Below are positions 28,620 through 39,618 of a DNA stretch of 64,000 bases, piece after piece (the stretch's first letter is position 1; every line of letters starts with the position of its first letter). Source of the DNA: Bacillus andreraoultii (lineage in GTDB: Bacteria; Bacillota; Bacilli; Bacillales; Caldibacillaceae); contig NZ_LN868935.1 in the NCBI RefSeq assembly GCF_001244735.1, forward strand, positions 516,005 through 580,004, given 5' to 3'. The notes below the pieces were generated by a model. It did not search any database. It saw only the letters and a list, made by a program, of their open reading frames with translations, and was not told the DNA's origin. The translations under genes were made by a program, and so were the position numbers.

Positions 28620-30167
28620 TTAAAATAACTCAGAGGTCGTTTTTGCTTGCATATGTAGCAATAAGTAATCTGGTCCACCAGCTTTTGAATCTGTTCCAGA
28701 CATATTAAATCCACCGAATGGTTGATAACCAACAACTGCTCCGGTACAGCCTCGATTAATGTACAAGTTTCCAACATGGAAATCAGCCTTCGCTTTTTCA
28801 ATATGTGCACGATTGTTTGAAATGACCGCTCCTGTTAAGCCATATTCTGTATTATTAGCAATTTCAATCGCTTCATCAAAATCTTTAGCTTTTGTAAAGC
28901 CAACGACTGGCCCAAATATTTCTTCTTGCATAATTCTTGCCTGCGGATCTAAATCGGAAATAACCGTTGGATGAACAAAGAAACCTTTTGAGTCATCGCC
29001 ACTTCCGCCTACAAGTAATTTACCTTCTTGTTTACCAATTTCAATATAGTCCATAATTTTATTGTAAGCTGCTTGATCAATGACCGGTCCAACAAATGTT
29101 TCGCGATTGACAGGGTCACCAACAACTAATTCTTTCGTTAATTCGACAACTCGATTTAATACTTTTTCATAGACATCTTCAACAATAACTGCTCGGGAAC
29201 ATGCAGAACATTTTTGTCCAGAAAATCCGAATGCGGAAGTAACAATTGACTGTGCTGCTAACTCAAGTTCAGCTTCTTTATCGACAACAATCGTATCTTT
29301 TCCACCCATTTCAGCAATGACCCGTTTCAACCAAATTTGACCTAGATTCACTTTTGCTGCGCGTTCATAAATACGAATACCGACTTCTTTTGAACCAGTG
29401 AAACTAATAAACCGAGTTTTCGGATGATCAACTAAATAATCGCCCACTTCTGCGCCACTACCTGGAATATAATTAAGTACACCAGCTGGAAGACCCGCTT
29501 CTTCCATCACTTCAACAAACTTAGCCGCGACGACAGGTGTTGTCGATGCAGGTTTTAATAGTACTGTATTACCAGAAACAATCGCTGCAACCGTTGTTCC
29601 TGCCATAATTGCAAAAGCAAAATTCCATGGCGAAATAATGACACCAACACCAAGTGGAATATAACTAAAAGTATTGTTCTCTCCTGGATGGTTATTAACA
29701 GGAACCCCATCTTTCAACTTCAACATTTGTCTTCCATAATACTCTAAAAAGTCAATTCCTTCAGCAACATCCGCATCTGCTTCTCGCCAAGGTTTCCCTG
29801 CCTCTTTTACTAGTAACGCACTGAATTCATGTTTTCTACGGCGAACGATAGCGGCAGCCCGGAATAAAATCTCAGCACGTGATTCTGCGCTCGTTTTTCG
29901 CCAAGTTTCAAATGTTTCATATGCTACTTGCATCGCTTCTTCCGCTAATGCTTTGTCAGCTTTTGATACATAGCCAATCATTTCATCTTTATTTGCTGGA
30001 TTTGTCGAAACGATTTTTTGCTCAGTCGTCACTTTTTTTCCACCAATTGTTAGATCATATGATTCTCCTAAATAACTTTCTACTACTTTAAGTCCTTCGA
30101 GGAACGCTTCTTGATTTTCCTTCTTTGAAAAGTCAGTTAAAGGTTCACGTGTGTATGGTAATACCAT
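28620..30167 (-). CDS. rocA: 1-pyrroline-5-carboxylate dehydrogenase
   Basis: A 515-residue NAD-dependent aldehyde dehydrogenase converting glutamate semialdehyde to glutamate, the last step of proline and arginine breakdown. Glu286 (AEMGGKD) and Cys320 (GQKCSACSR) are the catalytic pair; the length and the N-terminal [10 protein letters not shown] extension are those of RocA/PutC. GGAGGGGG lies before the ATG. No proline dehydrogenase or other roc gene is nearby. A cre-like site lies 55 bases upstream. Confidence 0.94.
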   Translation of the reverse strand: MVLPYTREPLTDFSKKENQEAFLEGLKVVESYLGESYDLTIGGKKVTTEQKIVSTNPANKDEMIGYVSKADKALAEEAMQVAYETFETWRKTSAESRAEILFRAAAIVRRRKHEFSALLVKEAGKPWREADADVAEGIDFLEYYGRQMLKLKDGVPVNNHPGENNTFSYIPLGVGVIISPWNFAFAIMAGTTVAAIVSGNTVLLKPASTTPVVAAKFVEVMEEAGLPAGVLNYIPGSGAEVGDYLVDHPKTRFISFTGSKEVGIRIYERAAKVNLGQIWLKRVIAEMGGKDTIVVDKEAELELAAQSIVTSAFGFSGQKCSACSRAVIVEDVYEKVLNRVVELTKELVVGDPVNRETFVGPVIDQAAYNKIMDYIEIGKQEGKLLVGGSGDDSKGFFVHPTVISDLDPQARIMQEEIFGPVVGFTKAKDFDEAIEIANNTEYGLTGAVISNNRAHIEKAKADFHVGNLYINRGCTGAVVGYQPFGGFNMSGTDSKAGGPDYLLLHMQAKTTSELF

Positions 30168-30221
30168 TATGCCCCCTCCTAATCTGCATTTTTGGAAATC
30201 TATCTATATTCTACACATTTA

Positions 30222-30235
30222 CGAAAGCGCATTCA
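30222..30235. promoter_or_regulatory. Candidate CcpA (cre) site upstream of rocA
   Basis: CGAAAGCGCATTCA matches the cre consensus TGWAANCGNTNWCA at most positions, with the GAAAGCG core intact. Its place before rocA fits carbon catabolite control of amino-acid breakdown. A second, poorer copy (CGAAAGCGAACC) follows. Confidence 0.4.
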
Positions 30236-30310
30236 ACGAAAGCGAACCCTCTTCAGTAATATTTTTTTATCCTCACATTTATTCGTTCACTATTCATCAT
30301 ATGTTTTATA

Positions 30311-30353
30311 AAATCCGAACATTCATTTTAAAATAAATAAAATTGTTCGATTA
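30311..30353 (+). promoter_or_regulatory. PurR box pair of the purine operon
   Basis: AAATCCGAACATT (30311-30323) matches the PurBox AWWWCCGAACWWT fully; AATTGTTCGATTA (30341-30353) is the inverted second box. The 17-base spacing is that of B. subtilis PurR sites. They end 4 bases before the -35 box, so bound PurR would block RNA polymerase. Confidence 0.85.
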
Positions 30354-30357
30354 TTCG

Positions 30358-30387
30358 TTGACAAAGTCTCATCGGAATTGGTAAGAT
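30358..30387 (+). promoter_or_regulatory. purE promoter
   Basis: TTGACA (30358-30363), 18-base spacer, TAAGAT (30382-30387). Transcription should start near 30394, about 75 bases before the riboswitch. Confidence 0.7.
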
Positions 30388-30466
30388 AAAGGTGAAAATA
30401 GTAAAATTTCTTAATTTCATCTTGTATTATTCTATTTAATAAAAATTGTATTTCTAAATTATTATG

Positions 30467-30545
30467 CATTCTCTCATATAATCATGGGGATATGGCCCAT
30501 AAGTTTCTACCCAATGACCGAAAATCGTTGGACTATGAGAGAAAG
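30467..30545 (+). ncRNA. Guanine (purine) riboswitch of the pur operon
   Basis: The aptamer shows P1 CTCTCATA / TATGAGAG (30471-30478 with 30534-30541), the conserved TATAATC, GATATGG, GTTTCTACC and GACTATG. The C in GAC-TATG marks guanine/hypoxanthine rather than adenine. The 3' side of P1, GAGAAAGT (30539-30546), can pair with ACTTTCTC in the terminator (30624-30631), giving the antiterminator when no guanine is bound. Confidence 0.93.
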
Positions 30546-30605
30546 TGGTCTCGTAACGGACATATCGGACATAAACCATATTGGTTGAGTTATGTCTTCT
30601 TTCCC

Positions 30606-30664
30606 AAAAACCCGGTGTCGACTACTTTCTCTTAGTAAAGGAAAGTAGTCGACACCGGGTTTTT
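30606..30664 (+). terminator. Riboswitch terminator of the pur operon
   Basis: A perfect 24-bp inverted repeat (30606-30629 and 30641-30664, 11-base loop), ending in GGGTTTTT. It is the expression platform of the guanine riboswitch: guanine binding frees the 5' arm and transcription stops before purE. Confidence 0.92.
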
Positions 30665-30737
30665 ATTATTCATGCAATACATACCGTATGTATCAAAACC
30701 ATTCACCAATATATTTTCAAAGAATCGAGGGATTAAA

Positions 30738-31226
30738 ATGAAACCACTTGTTGGCGTCATTATGGGGAGCACTTCTGATTGGGAAACGATGAAACATACT
30801 TGTGATGTACTCGAACAATTGGAAATTCCGTATATGAAAAAAGTTGTCTCTGCCCATCGCACACCAGACTACATGTTTACCTTTGCTGAGAATGCACGGG
30901 AAAATGGACTAAAAGTAATTGTTGCAGGAGCTGGTGGAGCTGCTCATCTACCAGGTATGGTTGCGGCAAAAACGACGATTCCCGTCATTGGAGTACCGAT
31001 TCAATCGAAAGCTTTGAACGGGATGGATTCTCTGTTATCCATTGTTCAAATGCCTGCCGGAGTTCCGGTCGCAACAGTAGCCATTGGTGTTGCAGGAGCA
31101 AAGAATGCAGGACTTTTAGCTGCACAAATACTTTCCACCTTTGATTCACAACTAGCAGCCAAATTACAAAATTTGAGAGAAGATACAAAAAAGAATGTGT
31201 TAGAAAGTAGTGATCAGCTTGACTAA
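30738..31226 (+). CDS. purE: N5-carboxyaminoimidazole ribonucleotide mutase
   Basis: A 162-residue enzyme converting N5-CAIR to [15 protein letters not shown] at the start and the SAHRTPD motif with its catalytic His are present, as are the [11 protein letters not shown] loop and the late VATVAIG strand. The ATG at 30738 has GAGGG upstream; the longer upstream frame would run through the terminator and is not used. First gene of the purine operon; the next gene overlaps its end. Confidence 0.96.
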   Translation: MKPLVGVIMGSTSDWETMKHTCDVLEQLEIPYMKKVVSAHRTPDYMFTFAENARENGLKVIVAGAGGAAHLPGMVAAKTTIPVIGVPIQSKALNGMDSLLSIVQMPAGVPVATVAIGVAGAKNAGLLAAQILSTFDSQLAAKLQNLREDTKKNVLESSDQLD

Positions 31227-32367
31227 AACAATTTTACCTGGTCAAACAATCGGCATTATTGGTGGCGGACAACTTGGACAAATGATGGCACTTGAAGCAA
31301 AGTCAATGGGTTTTCGTGTCATCGTTCTAGACCCAACGCCTGATTGTCCCACAGGTCAAGTTGCTGACGAGCAAATTGTTGCAGCATACACTAATTTATC
31401 AGCGATTATGGAGCTTGCACAAAAAAGTGATGTCATTACCTATGAGTTCGAAAATATTGATGCAGATGCACTAGATTGGCTCACAAAAAATGCTTATGTC
31501 CCACAAGGAACGGACATTTTGCGCATGACCCAAAACCGAATATATGAAAAAGAAGCAATACAAAAAGCTGGCGTTCCGGTTGCTCCTTATGAAGTAATAA
31601 TGAATGAACAAGATCTAAATATAGCTTTAGAAAAAATCGAACCTCCTGCCGTACTCAAAACGGCCACTGGCGGTTATGACGGAAAAGGACAATGGGTCAT
31701 AAAAGATTTTACAGATCGAAATGAAGCAGCCACATTATTCACACACGGTCCTTGTGTTCTTGAAAAGTGGGTTCCATTTACAAAGGAAATTTCCGTCATT
31801 ATAACGAGAAACCTTCATGGTGATACAGCTATCCTTCCAGTAGGAGAAAATATTCATCATAACAATATTTTGCACCAAACCATTGTACCTGCTCGTATTC
31901 GAGAACAAACAGAAAAATTAGCCATTCATGCAGCAACCAAAATAGCAGACTTCCTTCATCTTGTCGGAACGCTAGCTGTCGAAATGTTTGTTACAGAAGA
32001 TGGTGAAGTTTTTATAAATGAACTCGCACCAAGACCTCACAACTCAGGACACTACTCAATTGAAGCATGTGAAACATCCCAATTTGAACAACATATCCGG
32101 GCAATATGTAATTGGCCACTTGGCGCCACGTCTCTATTAAAACCGGCTGTTATGGTAAATATTTTAGGCGAACATGTTGAACCACTCCTAGAGAATCTAC
32201 ATCATTTTAAAGATTGGAAAATTCATTTATACGGTAAAAAAGAAGCGAAAACTGGTCGAAAAATGGGCCATATCACTCGTCTTTGTGACTCAATGAATGA
32301 AGCGTTATTACACATTGATGCGAATAATATTTGGAAAATACAAAAAGTAACGGGGGCTTCAAAATGA
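31210..32367 (+). CDS. purK: 5-(carboxyamino)imidazole ribonucleotide synthase
   Basis: A 385-residue ATP-grasp enzyme making N5-CAIR from AIR, bicarbonate and ATP. The [12 protein letters not shown] start, the central [14 protein letters not shown] lid and the [13 protein letters not shown] metal-binding block are all typical. The start is either GTG 31210 or TTG 31219; both overlap the end of purE, so translation is coupled, and I cannot decide between them. Confidence 0.94.
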   Translation: MISLTKTILPGQTIGIIGGGQLGQMMALEAKSMGFRVIVLDPTPDCPTGQVADEQIVAAYTNLSAIMELAQKSDVITYEFENIDADALDWLTKNAYVPQGTDILRMTQNRIYEKEAIQKAGVPVAPYEVIMNEQDLNIALEKIEPPAVLKTATGGYDGKGQWVIKDFTDRNEAATLFTHGPCVLEKWVPFTKEISVIITRNLHGDTAILPVGENIHHNNILHQTIVPARIREQTEKLAIHAATKIADFLHLVGTLAVEMFVTEDGEVFINELAPRPHNSGHYSIEACETSQFEQHIRAICNWPLGATSLLKPAVMVNILGEHVEPLLENLHHFKDWKIHLYGKKEAKTGRKMGHITRLCDSMNEALLHIDANNIWKIQKVTGASK

Positions 32368-33083
32368 ATAAACGAGAGCTGTTATATGAAGGGAAAGCGA
32401 AACGTGTTTTTGCAACAGATAAAGAAAATATCGTTTGGATTGAGTATAAAGATTCACTAACCGCATTTAATGGTGAGAAAAGGGCGGAAATACTCGGAAA
32501 AGGTAAGCTAAATAACGAGATTACGAGTTTACTTTTTTCCATGCTTCATGAAAAAGGAATCCCAAACCACTTTATTAAAAAAGTTTCAGACAATGAACAA
32601 CTCGCAAAACATGTTACGATCATTCCTCTTGAAGTGATTGTACGAAACTATACTGCTGGAAGTTTTTCAAAACGGTTCGGCGTACCTGAAGGAAAACAAT
32701 TAAAACGACCAATTGTTGAATTTTGCTTAAAAAATGATGAGCTCGGGGACCCCCCTATTTCAGAAGAACAAATTGATGTATTAGATATTGCAACATTACA
32801 AGATATCGACACATTAAGAACGCAGGCATTAAAAATTAACCGTGTCCTAACCAACTTTTTTGAAGAATGTAACTTGCGCCTTATCGACTTTAAGCTAGAG
32901 TTTGGGAAAGATACAAACGGCCATATTGTCCTTGCAGATGAAATTTCCCCTGACACATGTCGTCTTTGGGATATAAATACAAATGAGAAACTTGATAAAG
33001 ATGTGTTCCGAAGAGATCTAGGCAATTTAATTGATGCATATAAAACCATTTTACATAGATTGGGAGGAAAACAACATGTATAA
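32364..33083 (+). CDS. purC: SAICAR synthase
   Basis: A 239-residue enzyme joining aspartate to CAIR (ATP-dependent). LLYEGKAKRVF at the start, VRNYTAGSF, and the late ADEISPDTCRLWD block define the family. ATG 32364 overlaps the purK stop (ATGA), with GGGGGC upstream. In B. subtilis purB lies between purK and purC; here purC follows purK directly. Confidence 0.96.
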   Translation: MNKRELLYEGKAKRVFATDKENIVWIEYKDSLTAFNGEKRAEILGKGKLNNEITSLLFSMLHEKGIPNHFIKKVSDNEQLAKHVTIIPLEVIVRNYTAGSFSKRFGVPEGKQLKRPIVEFCLKNDELGDPPISEEQIDVLDIATLQDIDTLRTQALKINRVLTNFFEECNLRLIDFKLEFGKDTNGHIVLADEISPDTCRLWDINTNEKLDKDVFRRDLGNLIDAYKTILHRLGGKQHV

Positions 33084-33330
33084 AGTTAAAGTTTTTGTCA
33101 CATTGAAGGAAAGTGTTCTTGATCCACAAGGTACTGCTGTCAAATCATCTCTACAAATGATGGGATATACGAGTGTAGACGATGTTCGAATTGGGAAGTA
33201 TATGGAACTTTCAATCAATGAATCACGAGATAAAATCGATAGCATGGTTGAGGAAATCTGTTCCAAACTCCTTGCCAATCCTGTAATTGAAGATTATCGA
33301 TATGAAATTGAGGAGTGTGTGACACAATGA
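33076..33330 (+). CDS. purS: FGAM synthase subunit PurS
   Basis: An 84-residue subunit of the three-part formylglycinamidine ribonucleotide synthase of Bacillus type. [14 protein letters not shown] and the [10 protein letters not shown] strand are family hallmarks. It brings PurQ and PurL together. GGGAGG precedes ATG 33076, which overlaps the purC end by 8 bases. Confidence 0.95.
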   Translation: MYKVKVFVTLKESVLDPQGTAVKSSLQMMGYTSVDDVRIGKYMELSINESRDKIDSMVEEICSKLLANPVIEDYRYEIEECVTQ

Positions 33331-34013
33331 ATTTCGCGGTAATTGTGTTTCCTGGCTCAAACTGTGACGTGGACATGTATCATGCAATAAAAGATGAGCT
33401 CGGAGAAAATGTTGAATACGTTTGGCATGATGAAACAAGCTTGGATCGATTTGATGCCATTCTCCTCCCTGGCGGATTTTCATTCGGTGATTATTTACGA
33501 ACGGGAGCAATTGCCCGTTTTAGTCCCGTGATGAAAGAAGTTGTCAAAGCAGCTGAAATCGGTAAACCAATTCTCGGTGTATGTAATGGATTCCAAATTC
33601 TTCTTGAGATAGGTCTCTTACCTGGTGCGATGCGACGGAATAAACAGTTAAAGTTTATTTGTAAAACTGTTCCGTTGAAAGTGCGAAATACAAATACACC
33701 ATTCACAACCCAATATCGTGAAGAAGAAATTATTCAAATCCCAGTTGCCCACGGTGAAGGGAATTACTACTGTGATGAGGAAACTTTACAAAAATTAAGA
33801 GCAAATAACCAAATTGTTTTTACTTATTGTGGCGACAATCCGAATGGAAGTATTGAAAACATTGCCGGTATTACAAACGAAAAAGGGAACGTCCTAGGAA
33901 TGATGCCCCATCCAGAACGAACGGTTGATCAATTATTAGGTAGTGATGACGGATTAAAACTTTTTAAATCAATTGTTAAACAATGGAGGGAATCCCATGC
34001 AGTTAAAGCTTGA
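33327..34013 (+). CDS. purQ: FGAM synthase glutaminase subunit PurQ
   Basis: A 228-residue class I glutamine amidotransferase that supplies ammonia to PurL. The nucleophile Cys is in GVCNGFQ, and the His-Glu pair of the triad in [17 protein letters not shown] at the start is typical. ATG 33327 overlaps the purS stop (ATGA), with GAGGAG upstream. Confidence 0.96.
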   Translation: MNFAVIVFPGSNCDVDMYHAIKDELGENVEYVWHDETSLDRFDAILLPGGFSFGDYLRTGAIARFSPVMKEVVKAAEIGKPILGVCNGFQILLEIGLLPGAMRRNKQLKFICKTVPLKVRNTNTPFTTQYREEEIIQIPVAHGEGNYYCDEETLQKLRANNQIVFTYCGDNPNGSIENIAGITNEKGNVLGMMPHPERTVDQLLGSDDGLKLFKSIVKQWRESHAVKA

Positions 34014-36213
34014 ACCAAATCCTCAGCAAATTAAACAAGAGAAACTTTATACTCAAATGGGCTTATCAGAGGAAGAATTCGCTCTTGTAGAAAAAATTCT
34101 CGGTCGCCTACCAAACTATACAGAAACCGGTCTTTTTTCAGTTATGTGGTCAGAACATTGTAGTTATAAAAACTCAAAACCCGTGTTAAAAAAGTTTCCA
34201 ACTACTGGTCCTCGAGTTTTACAAGGCCCAGGAGAAGGCGCTGGTATTGTCGATATTGGTGACAATCAAGCTGTTGTTTTTAAAGTTGAAAGCCATAACC
34301 ACCCTTCTGCCATCGAACCTTATCAAGGTGCAGCAACGGGGGTTGGCGGGATTATTCGTGACGTTTTTTCTATGGGTGCCCGTCCCATCGCTCTCCTTAA
34401 CTCTTTACGTTTTGGTGAATTAAAGACAGCCCGAGGGAAATATTTATTTGAAGAAGTCGTTGCTGGAATGGCTGGTTATGGAAATTGTATTGGCATTCCA
34501 ACAGTTGGCGGAGAAATACAATTTGACCCTTGTTATGAAGGCAATCCACTTGTCAACGCGATGTGTGTCGGTTTGATTAACCATGAAGATATTCAAAAAG
34601 GGCAAGCAAAAGGTGTGGGAAATACGGTTATGTATGTCGGAGCCAAAACAGGTCGAGACGGTATTCATGGTGCAACGTTTGCTTCTGAGGAATTAACGGA
34701 TGCCTCAGATGAAAAACGCCCTGCTGTACAAGTGGGGGATCCTTTTATGGAAAAACTGTTAATGGAAGCATGCCTTGAAGTTATTAAATCGGACGCTCTT
34801 GTTGGCATTCAAGATATGGGTGCAGCTGGTCTAACGAGTTCTAGTGCCGAGATGGCGAGTAAAGCGGGTTCAGGAATTGAAATGAATTTAGATCTTGTCC
34901 CACAACGTGAAACGGGAATGACCGCTTATGAAATGATGTTATCCGAATCACAAGAACGGATGTTACTCGTTATTGAAAAAGGTCGGGAACAAGAAATAAT
35001 CGATATTTTTGACCGATATGGATTAGAAGCTGTTGCGATTGGTCATGTAACTAATGATAAAATGCTTCGTCTCCTTCATCACGGAGAAATTGTTGCTGAA
35101 GTTCCAGTGGATGCGTTGGACCAAAATGCACCTGTTTATTATAAGCCATCAAAGGAGCCTACTTATTTTCGTGAGTTCCAAGTAATGAAAAATGACATTC
35201 CTTTTGTAGCAGATGTTCAAGAAACATTTTTAAAACTGTTACAACAACCAACCATTGCAAGTAAAGAATGGGTTTATAACCAATTTGATTATATGGTTAG
35301 AACGAGTACTGTTGTCGCACCTGGGTCTGACGCAGCCGTTGTACGAATTCGAGGGACGAAAAAGGCTCTTGCTATGACGACAGATTGTAACTCAAGATAT
35401 ATTTATTTAAATCCGGAGACTGGCGGGAAAATTGCTGTCAGTGAAGCCGCAAGAAACATCGTCGCATCAGGTGCAGAACCACTTGCAATTACAGACGGCT
35501 TAAACTTTGGTAGCCCAGAAAATCCAGAAATATTTTGGCAATTAGAACAGGCCGCAAACGGAATTAGTGAGGCTTGTCGTGTACTTAATACACCAGTTAT
35601 TAGCGGGAATGTCTCGCTTTACAATGAAACAAACGAAACAGCCGTCTACCCAACCCCAGTTATTGGCATGGTCGGTTTAGTAAAAGACGTAAATCATGTT
35701 ACAACGCAATTATTTAAACAAGCCGGTGATTTCATTTACTTGCTTGGCGAATCAAAACAAGAATTCGGTGGTAGTGAATTACAAAAACTTATTCACGGTG
35801 AAATTTTCGGCCAATCCCCTTCTATTGATTTAGAAGTTGAGGCGAGTCATCAGAAGCAAGTACTTGATGCCATTCGTTCGGGTGTTGTTGCATCCTGTCA
35901 TGATGTGAGTGAAGGTGGTGTCGCAGTCGCCTTAGCAGAATGTGTGATGGGTACGAACGGTTTAGGGGTGAACGTACAACTCGTTGGAGAAAAAGTTACA
36001 CAATTATTTAGCGAATCCCAATCACGATTTATTTTATCAGTAAAGAAAGAGCATCAAGAAGAATTTGAGCGTATTGTTCAAGCGCGCCTTATCGGTAAAG
36101 TAATAGCTCAACCAACCTTCCAAATATCTGTTAACAATGAAACTGTTATTCATTTGGATGTAGAAACGATGAAAGAGGCATGGAAAGGAGCGATCCCATG
36201 CTTGCTGAACTAA
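33997..36213 (+). CDS. purL: FGAM synthase large subunit PurL
   Basis: A 738-residue (small-type PurL) synthase turning FGAR plus ammonia and ATP into [34 protein letters not shown] and [11 protein letters not shown] are the ATP-binding and catalytic blocks; the second AIRS-like half begins near residue 400. ATG 33997 has TGGAGGG upstream and overlaps purQ by 17 bases. Works with PurS and PurQ. Confidence 0.96.
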   Translation: MQLKLEPNPQQIKQEKLYTQMGLSEEEFALVEKILGRLPNYTETGLFSVMWSEHCSYKNSKPVLKKFPTTGPRVLQGPGEGAGIVDIGDNQAVVFKVESHNHPSAIEPYQGAATGVGGIIRDVFSMGARPIALLNSLRFGELKTARGKYLFEEVVAGMAGYGNCIGIPTVGGEIQFDPCYEGNPLVNAMCVGLINHEDIQKGQAKGVGNTVMYVGAKTGRDGIHGATFASEELTDASDEKRPAVQVGDPFMEKLLMEACLEVIKSDALVGIQDMGAAGLTSSSAEMASKAGSGIEMNLDLVPQRETGMTAYEMMLSESQERMLLVIEKGREQEIIDIFDRYGLEAVAIGHVTNDKMLRLLHHGEIVAEVPVDALDQNAPVYYKPSKEPTYFREFQVMKNDIPFVADVQETFLKLLQQPTIASKEWVYNQFDYMVRTSTVVAPGSDAAVVRIRGTKKALAMTTDCNSRYIYLNPETGGKIAVSEAARNIVASGAEPLAITDGLNFGSPENPEIFWQLEQAANGISEACRVLNTPVISGNVSLYNETNETAVYPTPVIGMVGLVKDVNHVTTQLFKQAGDFIYLLGESKQEFGGSELQKLIHGEIFGQSPSIDLEVEASHQKQVLDAIRSGVVASCHDVSEGGVAVALAECVMGTNGLGVNVQLVGEKVTQLFSESQSRFILSVKKEHQEEFERIVQARLIGKVIAQPTFQISVNNETVIHLDVETMKEAWKGAIPCLLN

Positions 36214-37619
36214 GGGGATTAAATGAGGAATGTGGTGTTTTTGGGATTTGGGGACATCGTAATGCAGCACAAATTACGTATTATGGTTTACAAAGTCTCC
36301 AACATCGCGGTCAAGAAGGAACAGGAATAGCTGTTTCCAATGGGGATGATATAAATAGTAAAAAAGGAGAGGGCTTAGTTACTGAAGTCTTCTCCGCATC
36401 TGATATAGATGAACTTAAAGGAACGAATGCCATTGGTCACGTTCGCTATACGACAGCTGGTGATAGCGGTTATGAAAATGTTCAACCATTAGTTTTTAAA
36501 TCCCAATCAGGAAGCCTTGCACTCGCACATAATGGGAATTTAACAAATGCTACCGAATTACGATTACTACTCGAAGCTGAGGGCAGTATTTTCCAAACAA
36601 CTTCTGATACGGAAGTAATTGCTCATTTAATTAAGCGAAGCAAACAACCTATTTTTAAAGAGCAAGTAAAAGCAGCCTTAAATATGTTAGAGGGTGCCTA
36701 CGCTTATCTTATTATGACCGAGTCTGAATTGATGGTTGCACTTGACCCACACGGACTTAGACCATTATCACTAGGTAAATTAGGAGACGCCTATGTTATT
36801 GCTTCAGAAACATGTGCTTTTGATATTGTTGGTGCACAGTTCGTCCGCGACATTTTACCAGGTGAATTATTAATGATTAATGAAGCGGGATTCCACGCTG
36901 AAAAATTTACTAATCATACACAGATGTCCCTTTGTGCGATGGAATATGTGTATTTTTCAAGACCGGATAGTGACCTGCAGGGTATGAATGTCCATACGGC
37001 AAGGAAAAATCTTGGAAAACAGCTAGCTCTAGAAGCACCAATTGATGCCGATGTTGTTACAGGTGTTCCAGATTCTAGTATTTCTGCTGCGATTGGATAT
37101 GCTGAAGAATCGGGGATTCCCTATGAACTTGGACTTATTAAGAATCGCTATATCGGTCGCACATTCATTCAACCTACCCAGTCGCTTCGTGAACAAGGTG
37201 TAAAAATGAAGTTATCTCCTGTTCGTGGTGTCGTTGAAGGAAAACGAGTCATTATGGTAGATGATTCAATCGTACGAGGTACAACAAGTCGGCGCATCGT
37301 TAACATGTTAAAAGAAGCTGGTGCCGTTGAAGTTCATGTGGTTATTAGTTCTCCACCGATTAATCACCCGTGCTTTTATGGTATAGATACGTCTACACGA
37401 GAAGAATTAATTGCAAGCGATAAATCCGTTGAGGAAATCCGCCAAATAATTGGTGCTGACTCATTAACATTTTTAAGTTTGGACGGAATGTTAAAAGCCC
37501 TTGGGAGGCAAAAAAACGGTCATGGCATGAAAGGGAGTTGTCTCGCATGCTTTACAGGTAAGTACCCGACAGAAGTTGATTTACGTACGGAAGTCGTTGG
37601 GGTTGGGAAAGACAGATAA
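36198..37619 (+). CDS. purF: Amidophosphoribosyltransferase
   Basis: A 473-residue enzyme for the first committed step, PRPP plus glutamine to phosphoribosylamine. An 11-residue propeptide precedes Cys12, the N-terminal nucleophile exposed by self-cleavage. The PRPP loop [13 protein letters not shown] is present, and Cys residues in SLCAME, HPCF and SCLACF suit the 4Fe-4S cluster of the Bacillus enzyme. ATG 36198 has AAAGGAG upstream and overlaps purL by 16 bases. Feedback inhibition by AMP/GMP is known for the family. Confidence 0.96.
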   Translation: MLAELRGLNEECGVFGIWGHRNAAQITYYGLQSLQHRGQEGTGIAVSNGDDINSKKGEGLVTEVFSASDIDELKGTNAIGHVRYTTAGDSGYENVQPLVFKSQSGSLALAHNGNLTNATELRLLLEAEGSIFQTTSDTEVIAHLIKRSKQPIFKEQVKAALNMLEGAYAYLIMTESELMVALDPHGLRPLSLGKLGDAYVIASETCAFDIVGAQFVRDILPGELLMINEAGFHAEKFTNHTQMSLCAMEYVYFSRPDSDLQGMNVHTARKNLGKQLALEAPIDADVVTGVPDSSISAAIGYAEESGIPYELGLIKNRYIGRTFIQPTQSLREQGVKMKLSPVRGVVEGKRVIMVDDSIVRGTTSRRIVNMLKEAGAVEVHVVISSPPINHPCFYGIDTSTREELIASDKSVEEIRQIIGADSLTFLSLDGMLKALGRQKNGHGMKGSCLACFTGKYPTEVDLRTEVVGVGKDR

Positions 37620-37979
37620 AGAAAAACTCAGGGGCGCTAGAGTCTCCAGGTAACCAAAGAGACGAGTGAGAAAAAGAGTTTTTGGCTTTGATGCAATGCT
37701 CAAAAGCCTTCCTTATGCACTTATTCGTATAGGAAAGTAGAAATAGAGAAAATGGAAACTTCCTATTAGCTAAAATAAGTAATCAAAGAATAATCGTTCA
37801 ACGTTTTTCGCTCACAACATTTATATCCAGACTTTCGTGACGTTAAGAACGATGATTCTAAAAAATAAACTTTCTTGATAAAAAAAACGATGAATTTAAA
37901 ACATGTTCACAGCAACAATTTAGAGAATCATAGTTATTTGACTCTACCTATCATTTTATAAAACTCGGGGGTACAGCAA
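37620..37979 (+). repeat. About 150-bp intergenic repeat in the purF-purM gap
   Basis: From about 37621 to 37775 the spacer resembles 41184-41340 closely: AAAACTCA, AGAGTTTTT, ATGCAATGCTC, GCCTTCCTT and GTATAGGAAAGT occur in the same order. TAGGAAAGT can pair with ACTTCCTA downstream. The rest to 37979 shows only the purM binding site. It makes an unusual 360-base gap in an otherwise overlapping operon. Confidence 0.65.
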
Positions 37980-39020
37980 ATGGTTAATGCGTATAAAGCA
38001 GCTGGTGTTGATATCAAAGCCGGATACGAATCGGTAAATAGAATAAAAAAACATGTCGAACGTACAAAGCGAACCGGTTTACTCGGTGGATTTGGTCAAT
38101 TTGGTGCGATGTTTGATTTTAGTTGTTTAAATATGAAAGAACCTGTTCTAATTTCAGGAACAGACGGTGTCGGAACAAAACTCAAACTTGCCTTTATGAT
38201 GGATCAACACGACACAATTGGTATAGACGCAGTTGCCATGTGTGTCAATGATATTATTGTTCACGGTGCAGAACCACTTTACTTTCTAGACTATATTGCT
38301 TGTGGAAAAGCAGTCCCAGAACGGATTGAAGCAATTGTTAAAGGAATTGCCGATGGTTGTGAAGCTAGCGGTTGTGCACTAATCGGTGGTGAAACGGCGG
38401 AGATGCCAGGGTTATATGAAGAAAATGAATATGATCTTGCTGGTTTTGCTGTCGGAGCTGTTGAAAAATCAAAAATAATTAATGGCTCCACGATACAAAG
38501 CGGGGATGTATTAGTAGGCCTTGCCTCAAGTGGGATTCATAGTAACGGCTACTCCCTCGTTAGAAAACTACTTTTAGATGATGCAAAAATCCAATTAAAT
38601 GATTATATACCAGAATTCCAATCAACGCTTGGTGAAGAACTGTTAAAACCTACAAAAATTTATGTTAAGTCCATTCTAGCTGCAATAAAATCAATTCCTA
38701 TTAAAGGGATGGCTCATATTACTGGGGGTGGTTTTTTTGAAAACATTCCAAGGATGATCCCAACAGGACTAGGAGCAATCATCCATGAAGGAAGCTGGGA
38801 GATTCCGCCAATCTACTCTTTAATGGAAAAAACCGGGGATCTTAACCATATCGAAATGTACAATATTTTTAATATGGGAATTGGCATGGTTATTGCAGTC
38901 TCTCCTACCTATGTAGATGAGCTTATAGATTTATTTCAATCCTTAGGAGAAACACCATCAATCATCGGGACAGTAACGGAAAGTGACATGATTCAAATTG
39001 TCAGGAATGGGGATATATGA
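37980..39020 (+). CDS. purM: AIR synthase (FGAM cyclo-ligase)
   Basis: A 346-residue enzyme closing the imidazole ring to give [17 protein letters not shown] near 60, the CVNDI strand, [11 protein letters not shown] and [12 protein letters not shown] are all diagnostic. GGGGG lies 8 bases before the ATG. Operon position as in B. subtilis except for the repeat in front. Confidence 0.96.
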   Translation: MVNAYKAAGVDIKAGYESVNRIKKHVERTKRTGLLGGFGQFGAMFDFSCLNMKEPVLISGTDGVGTKLKLAFMMDQHDTIGIDAVAMCVNDIIVHGAEPLYFLDYIACGKAVPERIEAIVKGIADGCEASGCALIGGETAEMPGLYEENEYDLAGFAVGAVEKSKIINGSTIQSGDVLVGLASSGIHSNGYSLVRKLLLDDAKIQLNDYIPEFQSTLGEELLKPTKIYVKSILAAIKSIPIKGMAHITGGGFFENIPRMIPTGLGAIIHEGSWEIPPIYSLMEKTGDLNHIEMYNIFNMGIGMVIAVSPTYVDELIDLFQSLGETPSIIGTVTESDMIQIVRNGDI

Positions 39021-39586
39021 TGAAAAAAGTAGCCATCTTTGCTTCAGGTAATGGCAGCAACTTCCAAGCCATTACGGATGCCGTTCATAATCAAAAACTA
39101 CATATCCACATTTCCTGCGTTATTTGTGATCGCCCAGGAGCATTTGTCTTAGAAAGGGCAAAAAAAGAAAATATACCTGTATTTTTAATTAATCCTAAAA
39201 GCTACCCTTCTAAAATCGCCTATGAATCGGCAATTTTAGAAAAGCTTCAGGCATTTCAAATTGATTTTATTGCTTTAGCCGGGTATATGCGTCTTATCGG
39301 ACCAACTATTTTAAACAGTTACGAAAGGAAAATTGTAAATATTCACCCCTCCCTCCTACCGGCATTCCCTGGCTTAGATGCCATTGGTCAAAGCTTAAAA
39401 GCTGGTGTGAAGGAAACAGGTGTTACGATCCACTATGTTGATGAAGGGATGGATACAGGTCAAGTAATCGCTCAACAAACGGTTGAGATTGCTGAAGGTG
39501 AAACGAAAGAATCGCTACAAAAAAAGATTCAAGTCATCGAACATCAATTATATCCGGAGACATTAGAAAAGCTATTAAACTCATGA
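39017..39586 (+). CDS. purN: GAR formyltransferase
   Basis: A 189-residue enzyme that uses 10-formyltetrahydrofolate to formylate [15 protein letters not shown] binds the phosphate, the catalytic Asn-His-Asp are in [10 protein letters not shown] and [10 protein letters not shown]. The first ATG at 39017 overlaps the purM stop (ATGA); a second ATG follows at once. Confidence 0.96.
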   Translation: MMKKVAIFASGNGSNFQAITDAVHNQKLHIHISCVICDRPGAFVLERAKKENIPVFLINPKSYPSKIAYESAILEKLQAFQIDFIALAGYMRLIGPTILNSYERKIVNIHPSLLPAFPGLDAIGQSLKAGVKETGVTIHYVDEGMDTGQVIAQQTVEIAEGETKESLQKKIQVIEHQLYPETLEKLLNS

Positions 39587-39618
39587 ATGATCTTTCAAAT
39601 TTAAGGGGGGCAATTTAA

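Noticed and set aside
37620-37979. Riboswitch or small RNA between purF and purM
   Set aside because: The conserved blocks recur at three unrelated loci, so a dispersed repeat explains them better than a gene-specific leader.
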